Shown: piece by piece, positions 56,613-64,000 of the stretch | Numbering within the stretch: position 1 is the stretch's first letter | Layout: every line of letters begins with the position of its first letter | Assembly: GCF_012516475.1 (NCBI RefSeq) | Contig: NZ_CP051217.1 | Location: 1,550,001-1,614,000, forward strand | Direction of reading: 5' to 3' | Source of the DNA: Parasphingorhabdus halotolerans | Lineage (GTDB): Bacteria; Pseudomonadota; Alphaproteobacteria; Sphingomonadales; Sphingomonadaceae | Length of the DNA stretch: 64,000 nucleotides | Translations under genes and position numbers: made by a program | The notes under the pieces: generated by a model | Seen by the model: the letters and a program-made list of their open reading frames with translations, nothing else | The model's database searches: none | Told to the model about the DNA's origin: nothing

Positions 56613-56676
56613 CCGTTCATGCTGAGCTTGTCGAAGCAGGGTGGCAGGCGTCCTTCGACAGGCTCCGGACGAACGG
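56613..56676. repeat. Inverted pair of sphingomonad-type palindromic repeats before smc
   Basis: CCGTTCATGCTGAGCTTG with GTCGAAG (56613-56636) is mirrored by CTTCGACAGGCTCCGGAC with GAACGG (56653-56676). The two halves match at most positions in inverted orientation. Units built on a GAGCTTGTCGAAG core are widespread in this group. The element separates the dsbA genes from smc and ends 15 bases before the smc start. Confidence 0.75.
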
Positions 56677-56691
56677 AATGAGCGTAACGAT

Positions 56692-59600
56692 ATGCAAATA
56701 AAGAAGCTCAAACTTTCGGGCTTCAAAAGCTTTGTCGATCCTACGGAACTGCGCATTGAAAAAGGCCTGACCGGTGTCGTCGGGCCCAATGGCTGCGGCA
56801 AATCCAATCTGCTCGAAGCCATCCGCTGGGTGATGGGAGAAAACTCTGCCAAATCCATGCGCGGCGGCGGTATGGAAGATGTGATCTTTGCCGGCACGGA
56901 AACCCGTCCCCAGCGCCAGTTCGCGGAAGTCGCCCTTCATGCCGAGCGTGAAACCGACGATGTGTCCTCGCTCCATGTTGGTGACAATGACAGCGAGCTT
57001 GAAATCGTCCGGCGAATAGAGCGCGGTGCCGGGTCTGCGTATCGCGCAAACGGCACCGATGTTCGCGCCAAGGATGTTGCGCTGATTTTTGCAGATGCGG
57101 CGACCGGCGCGCATAGCCCTGCACTTGTCAGCCAGGGTAAAATCAGCAACGTCATTTCCTCCAAGCCGACCGACCGGCGGGAAATGCTCGAAGAAGCGGC
57201 TGGTATTTCCGGTCTGCATGTGCGGCGCAAAGACGCCGAGCAGAAGCTGCGCGCTGCGGAAAAAAACCTCGCCCGGCTTGATGATATTCTCGGCGATATG
57301 GAACAGCGCGCCAATGCACTGCGGCGGCAAGCGAAGCAGGCCGAGCGCTACAAAAAACTGAGCGCACAGATTACCACAGTCGAAGCGCGCCTGATTTTTG
57401 CAAGATGGCGCGAGGCGGCGGCGGCAGCGGATTTGGCCAAAGCGGAAGCGGAAGCCGCTGAGTCAAAAGTCAACACGGCACAAAACGCCCAACAATCGGC
57501 AGTCGCTGCACAAAATGACAGTGCCAGGACGCTCGGTTTGCTCCGCGCTGACGTGCAGCGCGCGCGGGATGAAGCCAGCGAGTCCAGCCATCGCTTGATC
57601 ACCCTTACAAACGAGCGCGATAATCTGAAATCGCGGTTGCTGGACCTGCAAGCACAGGCGCAGCGGATTAGCGATGATAACGCCCGCGAAGATCAGCTGA
57701 CCCGTGACGCCAGCAATGCTCTATCTGGTCTGGAGGCTGACGAAAAGCGCCTCTCTGGCGAACTCATCAATCTGGAAACGGAACGGCCGGAACTTGAGAA
57801 GCAGGCCGAGAGAGCCGAGCGCGCTGCCAGCGAAAGCGAAGTCGAACTGGCCAAGGCAGTGGCTGAAGAAGCGCGTATCCAGGCCGAAATCAGGGTCGCC
57901 AATGCGGCGCTGGAAGCAGCCGAGGTTCGCCACGCACGGCTTGCCAACGAGATGGAACGTCTCGCGCAGGAACGCGCCGAGATGGGTGATGAGACGGAAT
58001 TGAAAGCGGCCTGTGACGCGGCGATCGCGGCCCGCGAAACGGCCCAAAAGCAGGCTGATGGTAGCGGCTTGCAGATTGGTGAACTTGAATCACAACGCAC
58101 ATCTGCCAGTGAAGCGCGAGATGCAGCGGAGTCTGCGCTGGCGTCGCTAAAGGCAGAGCTGGCCGGGCTGTCTTCCGAACATGGCGCATTGGAGCGCGAG
58201 CTTTCCAAAGCCGAGAGTGATCATAAGGCGATTGATCAGGTGAAAGCGGCGCCCGGATATGAGCGGGCGCTGGCAGCGGCATTGGGTGACGATCTGCTGG
58301 CTGCGGTCGGCGAAGATGGCGACCGGTACTGGGGCGGTAGCGATGCGGTCACTTCGGGCGGAGCGCCATCAGGCAGCGAGACATTGCTTGATCACGTCAA
58401 GGCACCATCACAATTGCACAACCGCCTGTCACAGATTTTTGTTGTTGATAGCGACAACGGGCAATCCCTTTCCGTTGGTCAGCGCCTGGTGACAAAATCC
58501 GGCGCGCTCCGGCGCTGGGACGGATTTGTTGCGCGCGATGATGGCAATGCCAGTGCCGAGCGTTTGGTGCGGATCAATCGTCTGGAAGAGCTGGGTCGGT
58601 TGCTTGATCCGGCTCAGGCGAAAGTTACCGATGCGGAAACCGCTCTGCAGGCGCAGCAAGACGCTATTGCAACGGTAGAACAGCAATTGTCTGATGCACG
58701 AAATGCGCGGCGCGAGGCGGAAGATTTATTGCGGCAGGCCCTTCGCGAAGCCGATCAAGCTGAGGAAGCCCTGGCTTGGCTAAAAAAACGCACAGCCAGC
58801 CTCTCCGAACGCGAAACGGCGCTCAAACAGGAAACTGCGGCGGCACTTGCCGAATTGGAAGATGCACAAAAAGCGCGCACCAGCCAGCCCGATGGCGCGG
58901 CGCAGGAACAGGCGCGCGCGGCGTTGCAGAACCAGCGCGACGCAGCGCGGCAACAGGTCATGTCGTCGCAGGCAGCGCTCTCCGGCCTTGATCAGAAGCT
59001 TTCTCACATAAAAGAGCAAAAGGCCGTCGCGGTGGCGCAGATCAAATCCTGGCAGGACCGGTCCGGCGAGGCCGAAACGCGAATGGCGCAGATGACCAAA
59101 CGCGCCGCGGAGATCGAGATAGAAGTTGAGAAGCTGGCGGATCGCCCGCGCGTTATCCATGTTGAAGTGGAAAAACTTCAGGAGGCGCAAGAGGCACTCA
59201 ACGCTGTCGTCGCCGAGAAAGACGCCGCGCTACAGGCAGCGGAACTCGCCCAGCGCGACCACGAAGATCGACTCAATCAGGCCAGCGAGGAACTAAGCCA
59301 GGCGCGCGAAGAACGCGCCGGCGCCAAAGCGCGTTCTGAAAACCAGGATTTGCGCCGTGTGGAAATGGGCCGGATTTCGGCTGAGAAATTTGAATGCCCG
59401 GCTCCGCTTCTGCCTGAAAAACTGGCGTTTGACGAAGACACAGTGGGCGAGGCATCGCTGGAATCGGCAGAACTCGAACGCCTCACCCTGAGCCGCGAAC
59501 GGATCGGGCCGGTGAATCTGGTCGCGGCGGACGAGCTGGAAGAGCTGGAAACCGAGTGGGAGAAATCGACCAGGGAAAGCGGAGAGCTGAACGAGGCGAT

Positions 59601-60129
59601 CAACCAGTTGCGCGGCTCTATCGGAAGCCTGAACCGAGAAGGTCGACAGCGATTGCTGGCGGCGTTCAAGGAAGTGGACCAGCATTTCCAGCGACTGTTC
59701 TCGACGCTGTTTGACGGCGGCCAAGCGCATCTCGCATTGATCGACAGCGATGATCCGCTTGAAGCCGGTCTGGAGATTATGGCGCAACCGCCGGGCAAAA
59801 AACTGACCTCGCTGACCCTGCTCTCCGGCGGCGAGCAGGCTTTGACCGCCGTCGCGCTGATCTTCGGATTATTCTTGACCAATCCGGCTCCCATCTGCGT
59901 GCTCGACGAAGTTGATGCGCCGCTGGATGATGCCAATATCGAGCGATTTTGCGATATGCTCGACAAGATGGTGGCCGAAACCAACACGCGCTATCTGATC
60001 GTGACGCATAACGCGGTGACGATGAGCCGGATGCACCGGCTATTCGGCGTGACGATGATTGAGCGGGGGATTAGTCAGCTGGTATCGGTTGATCTGGATG
60101 CGGCGGAAGAGTTGCTGGCGGCAGAGTGA
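56692..60129 (+). CDS. smc: Chromosome segregation protein SMC
   Basis: A 1145-aa condensin ATPase that organises and separates the chromosome. The start is the ATG at 56692 (MQIKKLKLSGFKSF); a longer frame would translate the upstream repeat and is rejected. Walker A GPNGCGKSN lies near residue 32, followed by long coiled coils, a hinge around residues 500-630, a second coiled coil, and the C-terminal head with signature LLSGGEQAL and Walker B LDEVDAPLDDAN. The next gene overlaps it by GTGA. Confidence 0.97.
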   Translation: MQIKKLKLSGFKSFVDPTELRIEKGLTGVVGPNGCGKSNLLEAIRWVMGENSAKSMRGGGMEDVIFAGTETRPQRQFAEVALHAERETDDVSSLHVGDNDSELEIVRRIERGAGSAYRANGTDVRAKDVALIFADAATGAHSPALVSQGKISNVISSKPTDRREMLEEAAGISGLHVRRKDAEQKLRAAEKNLARLDDILGDMEQRANALRRQAKQAERYKKLSAQITTVEARLIFARWREAAAAADLAKAEAEAAESKVNTAQNAQQSAVAAQNDSARTLGLLRADVQRARDEASESSHRLITLTNERDNLKSRLLDLQAQAQRISDDNAREDQLTRDASNALSGLEADEKRLSGELINLETERPELEKQAERAERAASESEVELAKAVAEEARIQAEIRVANAALEAAEVRHARLANEMERLAQERAEMGDETELKAACDAAIAARETAQKQADGSGLQIGELESQRTSASEARDAAESALASLKAELAGLSSEHGALERELSKAESDHKAIDQVKAAPGYERALAAALGDDLLAAVGEDGDRYWGGSDAVTSGGAPSGSETLLDHVKAPSQLHNRLSQIFVVDSDNGQSLSVGQRLVTKSGALRRWDGFVARDDGNASAERLVRINRLEELGRLLDPAQAKVTDAETALQAQQDAIATVEQQLSDARNARREAEDLLRQALREADQAEEALAWLKKRTASLSERETALKQETAAALAELEDAQKARTSQPDGAAQEQARAALQNQRDAARQQVMSSQAALSGLDQKLSHIKEQKAVAVAQIKSWQDRSGEAETRMAQMTKRAAEIEIEVEKLADRPRVIHVEVEKLQEAQEALNAVVAEKDAALQAAELAQRDHEDRLNQASEELSQAREERAGAKARSENQDLRRVEMGRISAEKFECPAPLLPEKLAFDEDTVGEASLESAELERLTLSRERIGPVNLVAADELEELETEWEKSTRESGELNEAINQLRGSIGSLNREGRQRLLAAFKEVDQHFQRLFSTLFDGGQAHLALIDSDDPLEAGLEIMAQPPGKKLTSLTLLSGGEQALTAVALIFGLFLTNPAPICVLDEVDAPLDDANIERFCDMLDKMVAETNTRYLIVTHNAVTMSRMHRLFGVTMIERGISQLVSVDLDAAEELLAAE

Positions 60130-60650
60130 GCGGCAGGCAGCGTATCATAAAGCGCTTGAAGAGCTACTGGAAGCTGGAAGCAGGCAATGCTTTCCTCATC
60201 CCCGCAATGATGTTCTGGTTCACCGGCGGAAACCTCGGCCTAGTCAGCTATGTCGCAATGGCGCCAATGATACTGCTCTTGCTTATAGGGGCCGCCTATT
60301 GGCACGCCAAGTGGTTGCAGTTGACTGATGCCAGTTTTGATATTGTCCCGCATTTGACAATATTTCGGAGGCTCCGTACTCCAGCATTGGTGCTGACAAT
60401 CACCGCCCTGGGCTGGACGATTTATGCGTGGCTCAATACTTCTATCAGTGTTGGCTTTGCTGACCGGGTTGTCGCGAGCATTGCCTCCGGCCTCGCGCTG
60501 GCGGAATATGTGAACTATTATCATCGGCAATTGCAGCATTTTGACAATGTCGCGGATTTCAAACGACTGCTCAGGGGGAAGGGTTTTCGGCGTTCTCAGA
60601 TGGCGATTGATTTGGAAGAGGTGGGAGCTGACCAAACTGGTAAAAGTTGA
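60126..60650 (+). CDS. Hypothetical membrane protein
   Basis: A 174-aa protein with two clusters of hydrophobic helices (about residues 25-60 and 80-120), a basic start and a polar tail. It uses a GTG start overlapping the smc stop, so it is translationally coupled to smc. No family recognised. The conserved-looking EYVNYYHRQLQHFDNV segment follows the last helix. Confidence 0.65.
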   Translation: MSGRQRIIKRLKSYWKLEAGNAFLIPAMMFWFTGGNLGLVSYVAMAPMILLLLIGAAYWHAKWLQLTDASFDIVPHLTIFRRLRTPALVLTITALGWTIYAWLNTSISVGFADRVVASIASGLALAEYVNYYHRQLQHFDNVADFKRLLRGKGFRRSQMAIDLEEVGADQTGKS

Positions 60651-60662
60651 TTACCGTTGCGC

Positions 60663-61106
60663 CTAGTCCCCCAAAACCAACCTCGGCCCCGGCCCCTTCA
60701 ACCCCGCCCGGTCCTCTGGATTATAAAGCGCGCATTTCTTCAGGCTGAGACAGCCGCAGCCGATGCAACCATCCAGCCGGTCGCGCGTGCGTTCCAGTTC
60801 CGCGATCCGTGCATCAATCACTTTTCGCATCGCTTTGCTGATCCGCGTCCAGTCTGCCTGTGTCGGGGTTCGACCCATCGGGAGTTTTGCGAGTTGGCGT
60901 TCAATCTCGCCGATGCTGAGCCCGAGTTGCTGGGCGATCAGAACAAAACTCAATCGCCGGATGTCGGAGCGCAGGAACCGTCGTTGGCCGCCACTGGAGC
61001 GGAAGGGTTCAACCAGACCTTTTTCTTCGTAGAAACGAATCGCGGAGACTGAAAGGCCGGTGCGGGCAGCGAGCGCGCCGATGGTGAGAGCCTTGGTTTG
61101 GGGCAT
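60663..61106 (-). CDS. soxR: Redox-sensitive transcriptional activator SoxR
   Basis: A 147-aa MerR-family regulator. Winged helix at residues 8-75 (TIGALAARTGLSVSAIRFYEEKGL, in part), a dimerisation helix, then the [2Fe-2S] cluster Cys set CIGCGCLSLKKC near residues 117-128 and the usual YNPED. Oxidation of the cluster turns on target promoters. There is no soxS in the window, as expected outside enterobacteria. A SoxR box lies in the divergent intergenic region and faces the VOC gene at 61367. Confidence 0.96.
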   Translation of the reverse strand: MPQTKALTIGALAARTGLSVSAIRFYEEKGLVEPFRSSGGQRRFLRSDIRRLSFVLIAQQLGLSIGEIERQLAKLPMGRTPTQADWTRISKAMRKVIDARIAELERTRDRLDGCIGCGCLSLKKCALYNPEDRAGLKGPGPRLVLGD

Positions 61107-61128
61107 GTCTCAATTCCTCGAGTTAGGC

Positions 61129-61211
61129 CGTCATTGCGAGGAGCAAATGCGACGAAGCAATCCAGAGCCACGGGTGCCGCTGTGGATTGCTTCGTCACGC
61201 CCGCAATGACG
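61129..61211. repeat. Palindromic repeat element (CGTCATTGCG family)
   Basis: CGTCATTGCGAG at 61129-61140 and CGCAATGACG at 61202-61211 form the outer stem. GACGAAGCAATCCA and TGGATTGCTTCGTC pair inside. The 83-bp unit can fold into one long hairpin. This type of mobile palindromic element is found in many proteobacteria. It lies between soxR and the SoxR box. Confidence 0.85.
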
Positions 61212-61225
61212 AGAGCAGAATTTTC

Positions 61226-61257
61226 TTGACCTCAACTTAGCTTGAGGTTGTACGAAT
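61226..61257 (+). promoter_or_regulatory. SoxR-box promoter of the VOC gene
   Basis: CCTCAACTTAGCTTGAGG (61230-61247) has the 18-bp layout of the SoxR box (E. coli CCTCAAGTTAACTTGAGG). It sits between -35 TTGACC (61226-61231) and a -10-like TACGAA (61251-61256), a 19-base spacer. Long spacers are the hallmark of MerR/SoxR-activated promoters. It points toward 61367. Confidence 0.85.
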
Positions 61258-61366
61258 CACAAGCATGGAAAGCTGGCGGCAGATAAACTCTTGAAAATTC
61301 AGGGCCATCGAGCCTCCATCTCTTCCATCGGCTCTCAACCCAAGATCAAGAAAAAGGAAATGAAAA

Positions 61367-61759
61367 ATGATTATCAAGACAACAGCCGCCGCGCTGGAAC
61401 ACGTCAATATAACCGTCAGCGATCCGCTGCGCTCAGCCGAACTTATGCAAGAGCTATTTGGCTGGCATATCCGGTGGGAGGGGCCATCAATGTCGGGGGG
61501 CCACACGATCCACGTTGGGACTGAGTCGCAATATATCGCGCTTTATTCCAATGACGAGGTAAAGGCTGCAGATCCGACATTTCAGAAGGGCGAGCCAATG
61601 AACCATATCGGGGTGATGGTCGATGATCTCGATCGAGTGGAAAAAAGCGTCATTGCCGCTGGATTGGAACCATTTAACCATGACGATTATTATCCGGGTC
61701 AGCGATTCTACTTCTTTGACTGGAACGGGATCGAATTCGAAGTGGTCAGCTACGCCTGA
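61367..61759 (+). CDS. VOC-family (glyoxalase-like) protein, likely SoxR target
   Basis: A 130-aa VOC-fold protein. ALEHVNITVSDPLRSAELMQELFGW (in part) starts the first unit, MNHIGVMVDDLDRVEKS the second, and YFFDWNGIEFEVVSY ends it, with His and Glu at metal-ligand positions (EHVNI, NHIGV, IEFEV). It could be a glyoxalase, dioxygenase or drug-binding protein. The SoxR-type promoter upstream suggests a role against redox-cycling compounds or reactive aldehydes. Confidence 0.87.
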   Translation: MIIKTTAAALEHVNITVSDPLRSAELMQELFGWHIRWEGPSMSGGHTIHVGTESQYIALYSNDEVKAADPTFQKGEPMNHIGVMVDDLDRVEKSVIAAGLEPFNHDDYYPGQRFYFFDWNGIEFEVVSYA

Positions 61760-62650
61760 TTGCGGTGCTTGTTCACTCCAGAAAACCCGCCAAAGAACCC
61801 GCCAAAGAACCCGATGGCTGGGTCGCAAAAACCATCGGGTCCCCCAGAGGAATATCTCCAAGCTACCAAAAATTCAGGCTTGAAGTCTGGTGCAACGTCA
61901 TCTGCGTGACGCCGAATGACGTTGCACATTCTGGGTAGCTGATGATTCGATGGAGGGTTGTGATGAGCATCACGCTCAGCGTAATAATGCCAAAAAAAAT
62001 GGCAGTCGGTCCACAGATAAATCTGCTTTCCGGCTGCCACTGCACCTGATTTGGGACTGCGACCCTCTTGCGAAGCTCGCTTCCGCTTTTCTGGTGTCCG
62101 GTTTCCGGGCCAATATCTCTGTTTTCTGTTCTCCGTTCCGCCGCTTGCGCTTTGGGACTGCGGTTTCAAACGTGATATTGGTCCAGTCACCTGATGATTT
62201 TCTGTCGCAGATCCGCTCCAGCTTACGCCTTTGCTTTTCTGGTTCTGTCCAATCATCAATCAAAAGATCAGTCTATCATTCTTGCAAATAACGAACCGGT
62301 CGTCCTGATTATCTTCCGTTCCTTATCTCTCCCCAACGGGTCATTGCTGACTGGTCGCCGGTTGTGAGCAAAGCCCTTCCGATAAATCTGTTATGACAGA
62401 TGACTCCGAGTCGGACCTAATATAAAAAACCAACTTATCCACAGGTCATCAAATAAGCAGTGGAAAAACACTGCGCCTGTGGTGGAAAACTATAGCTATG
62501 CCAATTTATGTCAAGTTGGGGCGGCATAATATCCGTTGGTCCGGCCTTTCCAATCGGGAGGGGATGGGGAAAGGACCGGACCTTCGGAGCAATTCCGGCG
62601 CCAACCGGGAGGAGAGAGCGGCACCGGAACTGAAACTTTTCGTAACTTAT
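61760..62650. other. Gene-poor gap with several inverted repeats
   Basis: No believable gene. Visible structure: a 12-bp tandem unit CCCGCCAAAGAA at 61786-61809; hairpin ACCCGATGG / CCATCGGGT at 61809-61840; a perfect 11-bp inverted repeat TGCAACGTCAT / ATGACGTTGCA at 61891-61926; a perfect DnaA-box sequence TTATCCACA at 62435-62443; and a 14-bp stem with one bulge at 62538-62582 (GGTCCGGCCTTTCC with GGAAAGGACCGGACC). Open frames here are low in coding character. Confidence 0.6.
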
Positions 62651-62658
62651 ATTCGCGC

Positions 62659-62733
62659 TTAGACCTGAACCGAAGACAGCAAAACGACGCTGCTGACGGC
62701 AAAGGCGGCTACGATATTGAAAAGCGTTTTCAT
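62659..62733 (-). CDS. Candidate 24-residue hydrophobic peptide
   Basis: AAGGAG lies 7 bases before an ATG at 62733, followed by a frame of 24 codons: MKTLFNIVAAFAVSSVVLLS, then SVQV and TAA. The peptide looks like a signal peptide or single membrane helix with no mature part. It could be a small membrane peptide, a leader peptide, or the remnant of a secreted protein. The ribosome-binding site is among the best in this region, which is why it is listed. Confidence 0.45.
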   Translation of the reverse strand: MKTLFNIVAAFAVSSVVLLSSVQV

Positions 62734-62832
62734 GGAGTTTCTCCTTGGTTAAAAACGCCCGCCAAACATCAACTTTCCTGCTTAACTTATAGTGAGTAAA
62801 TGGTTTCCAGTGAGTTAAGTTGCAATTGAAAA

Positions 62833-62875
62833 CGGAGTAAAAGCAGTTGCATTGTTTGCAACCAATCCTACTCCG
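62833..62875 (-). terminator. Hairpin ending the DUF4197 gene
   Basis: CGGAGTA (62833-62839) pairs with TACTCCG (62869-62875). Inside, GTTGC (62846-62850) pairs with GCAAC (62858-62862). Read leftward it is followed by TTTT. It lies about 40 bases after the DUF4197 stop. Confidence 0.6.
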
Positions 62876-62912
62876 CTTCACCAGGTAATGCGCGCCTGAA
62901 TTTCTGATATTA

Positions 62913-63602
62913 TTAGAAAATACCCTTGAGCAGCTTCCGTCCCTTATCCAGCGGATTTTTGCGAAACTTGGCTTCTTCGAGCCCGATATAGGAAAAAATC
63001 CCGTCCAGCGCTTGTTGCGTCACGCTGTCGGTCAGCCCGTCGCGCGAGATATCGGCTCCCGCCATTGACGCAAGGGATGATAGTGAACCAAGTTTCTCCA
63101 CCTGCTGATAAGCGCCGGTTTCGCCCAGAGCTTTTTCCACCAGGGGCCGGATCTTAACCGCTAGATCCTCGCCTGCGCTCTTGCGCAAATAATCGGTTCC
63201 GCCGGTTTCGCCATTGGTTACGATACCGACGCCGTCCGTGAGGGTCATATCGTCAATTGCCGAACGAAATATCGGTTTCGCTTCCAGCGCCGCTTTGCCA
63301 GCCGCATCGTTGAGCGTCTTGGTGATGTCTGTTGTCAGGCCCGCTTTGCTGGTGAACCGCAGTATGCTGCTCGCCTTCTTTAGTGGTCCGGGGAGCAATA
63401 TTCTCACCGCCTTGTCTGCATAGAAAGCGCCGGGCTGGGACAACTTATCGAGCGCGCCATCAGAAGCATTGCCGAGCAAGCTTTTGACACCGCCGCTTTG
63501 CGCCATCGCTGGAGCAACCATGATCGGAGAAAAACTGATCGGCACTGCAAACACCGCTGCTGCCAGAGCAAATTTCGTCCTGCTGGTAATATTCCACATC
63601 AT
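62913..63602 (-). CDS. DUF4197-family exported protein
   Basis: A 229-aa protein from the ATG at 63602, with GAGGAG upstream. A signal peptide is cut after APAMAQ (about residue 35). The DUF4197 core is recognisable: ILLPGPLKKASSILR, LNDAAGKAALEAKPIFRSAIDDMTLTDG (in part), and QQALDGIFSYIGLEE. Members are periplasmic proteins of unknown role. Single gene followed by a hairpin terminator. Confidence 0.83.
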   Translation of the reverse strand: MMWNITSRTKFALAAAVFAVPISFSPIMVAPAMAQSGGVKSLLGNASDGALDKLSQPGAFYADKAVRILLPGPLKKASSILRFTSKAGLTTDITKTLNDAAGKAALEAKPIFRSAIDDMTLTDGVGIVTNGETGGTDYLRKSAGEDLAVKIRPLVEKALGETGAYQQVEKLGSLSSLASMAGADISRDGLTDSVTQQALDGIFSYIGLEEAKFRKNPLDKGRKLLKGIF

Positions 63603-63717
63603 TCCTGCTCCTCTGTGTTTAACCGCCAATACTATAGCATAGCAGCGCAGTCGCAAGCTGAACAGATCAAGCCATAGGCGTAAACATTGGTAACAGGAGT
63701 TGCTGCGTGAGCAAAAA

Positions 63718-64000
63718 TCAGCTCTCGGAGAAAGTCAGCTTTCCGGCTGTTTCCTTTGATGATTTCGAGTCCAATGTTAAATCAAACGGATCGCCTTCAC
63801 CAGTTTTGCCAGACAGGCCATTGGAACTTTTTGCTACCTCAAAGCTCTCCGCCTTCATTTTTTCTTCAAACCAGGAAGTCAGCGTTTTTGTATCTGTCGG
63901 CGCTACAAAACTCAGCGTGACTTTGCCGCCCTTCCCGTCCTTATCTTCAACATCAAGTCCGGTTACTTTCGTGCCGGGGTAAAGCGCCACATTGTTAAGA
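63718..64000 (-). CDS. Hypothetical protein, cut by the right edge
   Basis: The frame is open from the right edge to TGA at 63718-63720 (at least 93 codons). A GTG at 63990 could be a start, but codons before it (LNN) remain open, so the protein probably extends beyond the window. Visible part: YPGTKVTGLDVEDKDGKGG, then a strand VTLSFVAPTDTKTLTSWFEEKMKAESFEV (in part) and KLTFSES. This resembles small exported proteins of sphingomonads with a P-G-x-x-V repeat-like start and a helix like TSWFEEKMK; no function can be given. Confidence 0.65.
   Translation of the reverse strand, partial: LNNVALYPGTKVTGLDVEDKDGKGGKVTLSFVAPTDTKTLTSWFEEKMKAESFEVAKSSNGLSGKTGEGDPFDLTLDSKSSKETAGKLTFSES

Noticed and set aside
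56641..56691. Longer N-terminus for SMC
   Set aside because: It would translate the palindromic repeat. SMC proteins start at the conserved M-x-I-K-K-L-x-L-x-G-F-K-S-F region, which matches 56692.
61786..61812. Possible CRISPR-like repeat
   Set aside because: Only about two adjacent 12-bp copies with no spacers.
61750..62259. Leftward open frame of 169 codons
   Set aside because: Its sequence is low in coding character, runs through tandem and inverted repeats (giving FFGGFFGGF), and has no ribosome-binding site or family resemblance.
62435..62881. Leftward open frame of 148 codons
   Set aside because: It crosses the candidate small ORF in another frame and several hairpins, and has no recognisable protein features.

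Overview
The window looks like a chromosomal segment of a sphingomonad alphaproteobacterium (order Sphingomonadales). This rests on gene content and order: ybgC-tolQRAB-pal, a split methionine synthase behind metF and an ArsR-methyltransferase regulator, the mutY / DUF721 / DsbA / DsbA / smc cluster, a PhoK-type alkaline phosphatase of a kind described from Sphingomonas, and short palindromic repeats typical of this group. Base composition is moderate (roughly half G+C by eye), which would fit a marine Sphingorhabdus/Parasphingorhabdus-like genome. The genus is inference. Most of the window is ordinary core genome; I see no rRNA, tRNA, insertion sequence, prophage or CRISPR array.

Layout. 1-7.1 kb: ftsH, a small secreted protein, a sterol-desaturase-family enzyme, rpoZ, a phospholipase-D/cardiolipin-synthase-like enzyme, a beta-lactamase-fold lipoprotein and two small lipoproteins. 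7.3-13.1 kb: methionine operon (ArsR-methyltransferase regulator, metF, metH in two genes), with a 20-bp operator palindrome inside the promoter. 13.2-23.2 kb: secreted beta-helix protein, PhoK-like phosphatase, DsbD-like protein plus redoxin, a methyltransferase-like lipoprotein, a solitary HigA-like protein and uvrB. 23.3-27.7 kb: DUF3617 protein, serine hydrolase, two VOC proteins, an M20 hydrolase and a frameshifted DksA/TraR-like gene. 27.8-32.3 kb: ybgC-tolQRAB-pal. 32.3-45.4 kb: M16 protease, phospholipid-methyltransferase-like protein, MFS transporter, a two-AAA-domain CDC48/VAT-type ATPase, a LysR regulator, a glycosyltransferase, a carboxymuconolactone-decarboxylase-family protein with a frameshifted YghU-type glutathione transferase, and a cyclophilin. 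45.5-56.5 kb: mgtE, an acetyltransferase, a gene behind a Fur box, a vanadium haloperoxidase, nudC, a serine hydrolase, mutY, DUF721 and two DsbA-like proteins. 56.6-64 kb: smc, soxR with a SoxR-box promoter facing a VOC gene, a 1.15-kb gap holding structured DNA and one tiny ORF, a DUF4197 protein and a gene cut by the right edge.

Two themes deserve attention. First, four loci (the DksA-like gene, pal, yghU-like gst and the DUF721 gene) are each restored by adding one G or C to a G/C run. Because pal is a core envelope gene inside an intact tol operon, under-called homopolymers in the assembly are the simplest explanation. Second, several regulatory sites are unusually clear: the ArsR operator, the SoxR box, the Fur box, stacked repeats before ybgC, a hairpin covering a ribosome-binding site after ftsH, and a candidate small RNA at about 40.6-40.7 kb. 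I did not find a wholly new multi-gene system; the novelty is in regulation and in a few unassigned small genes.
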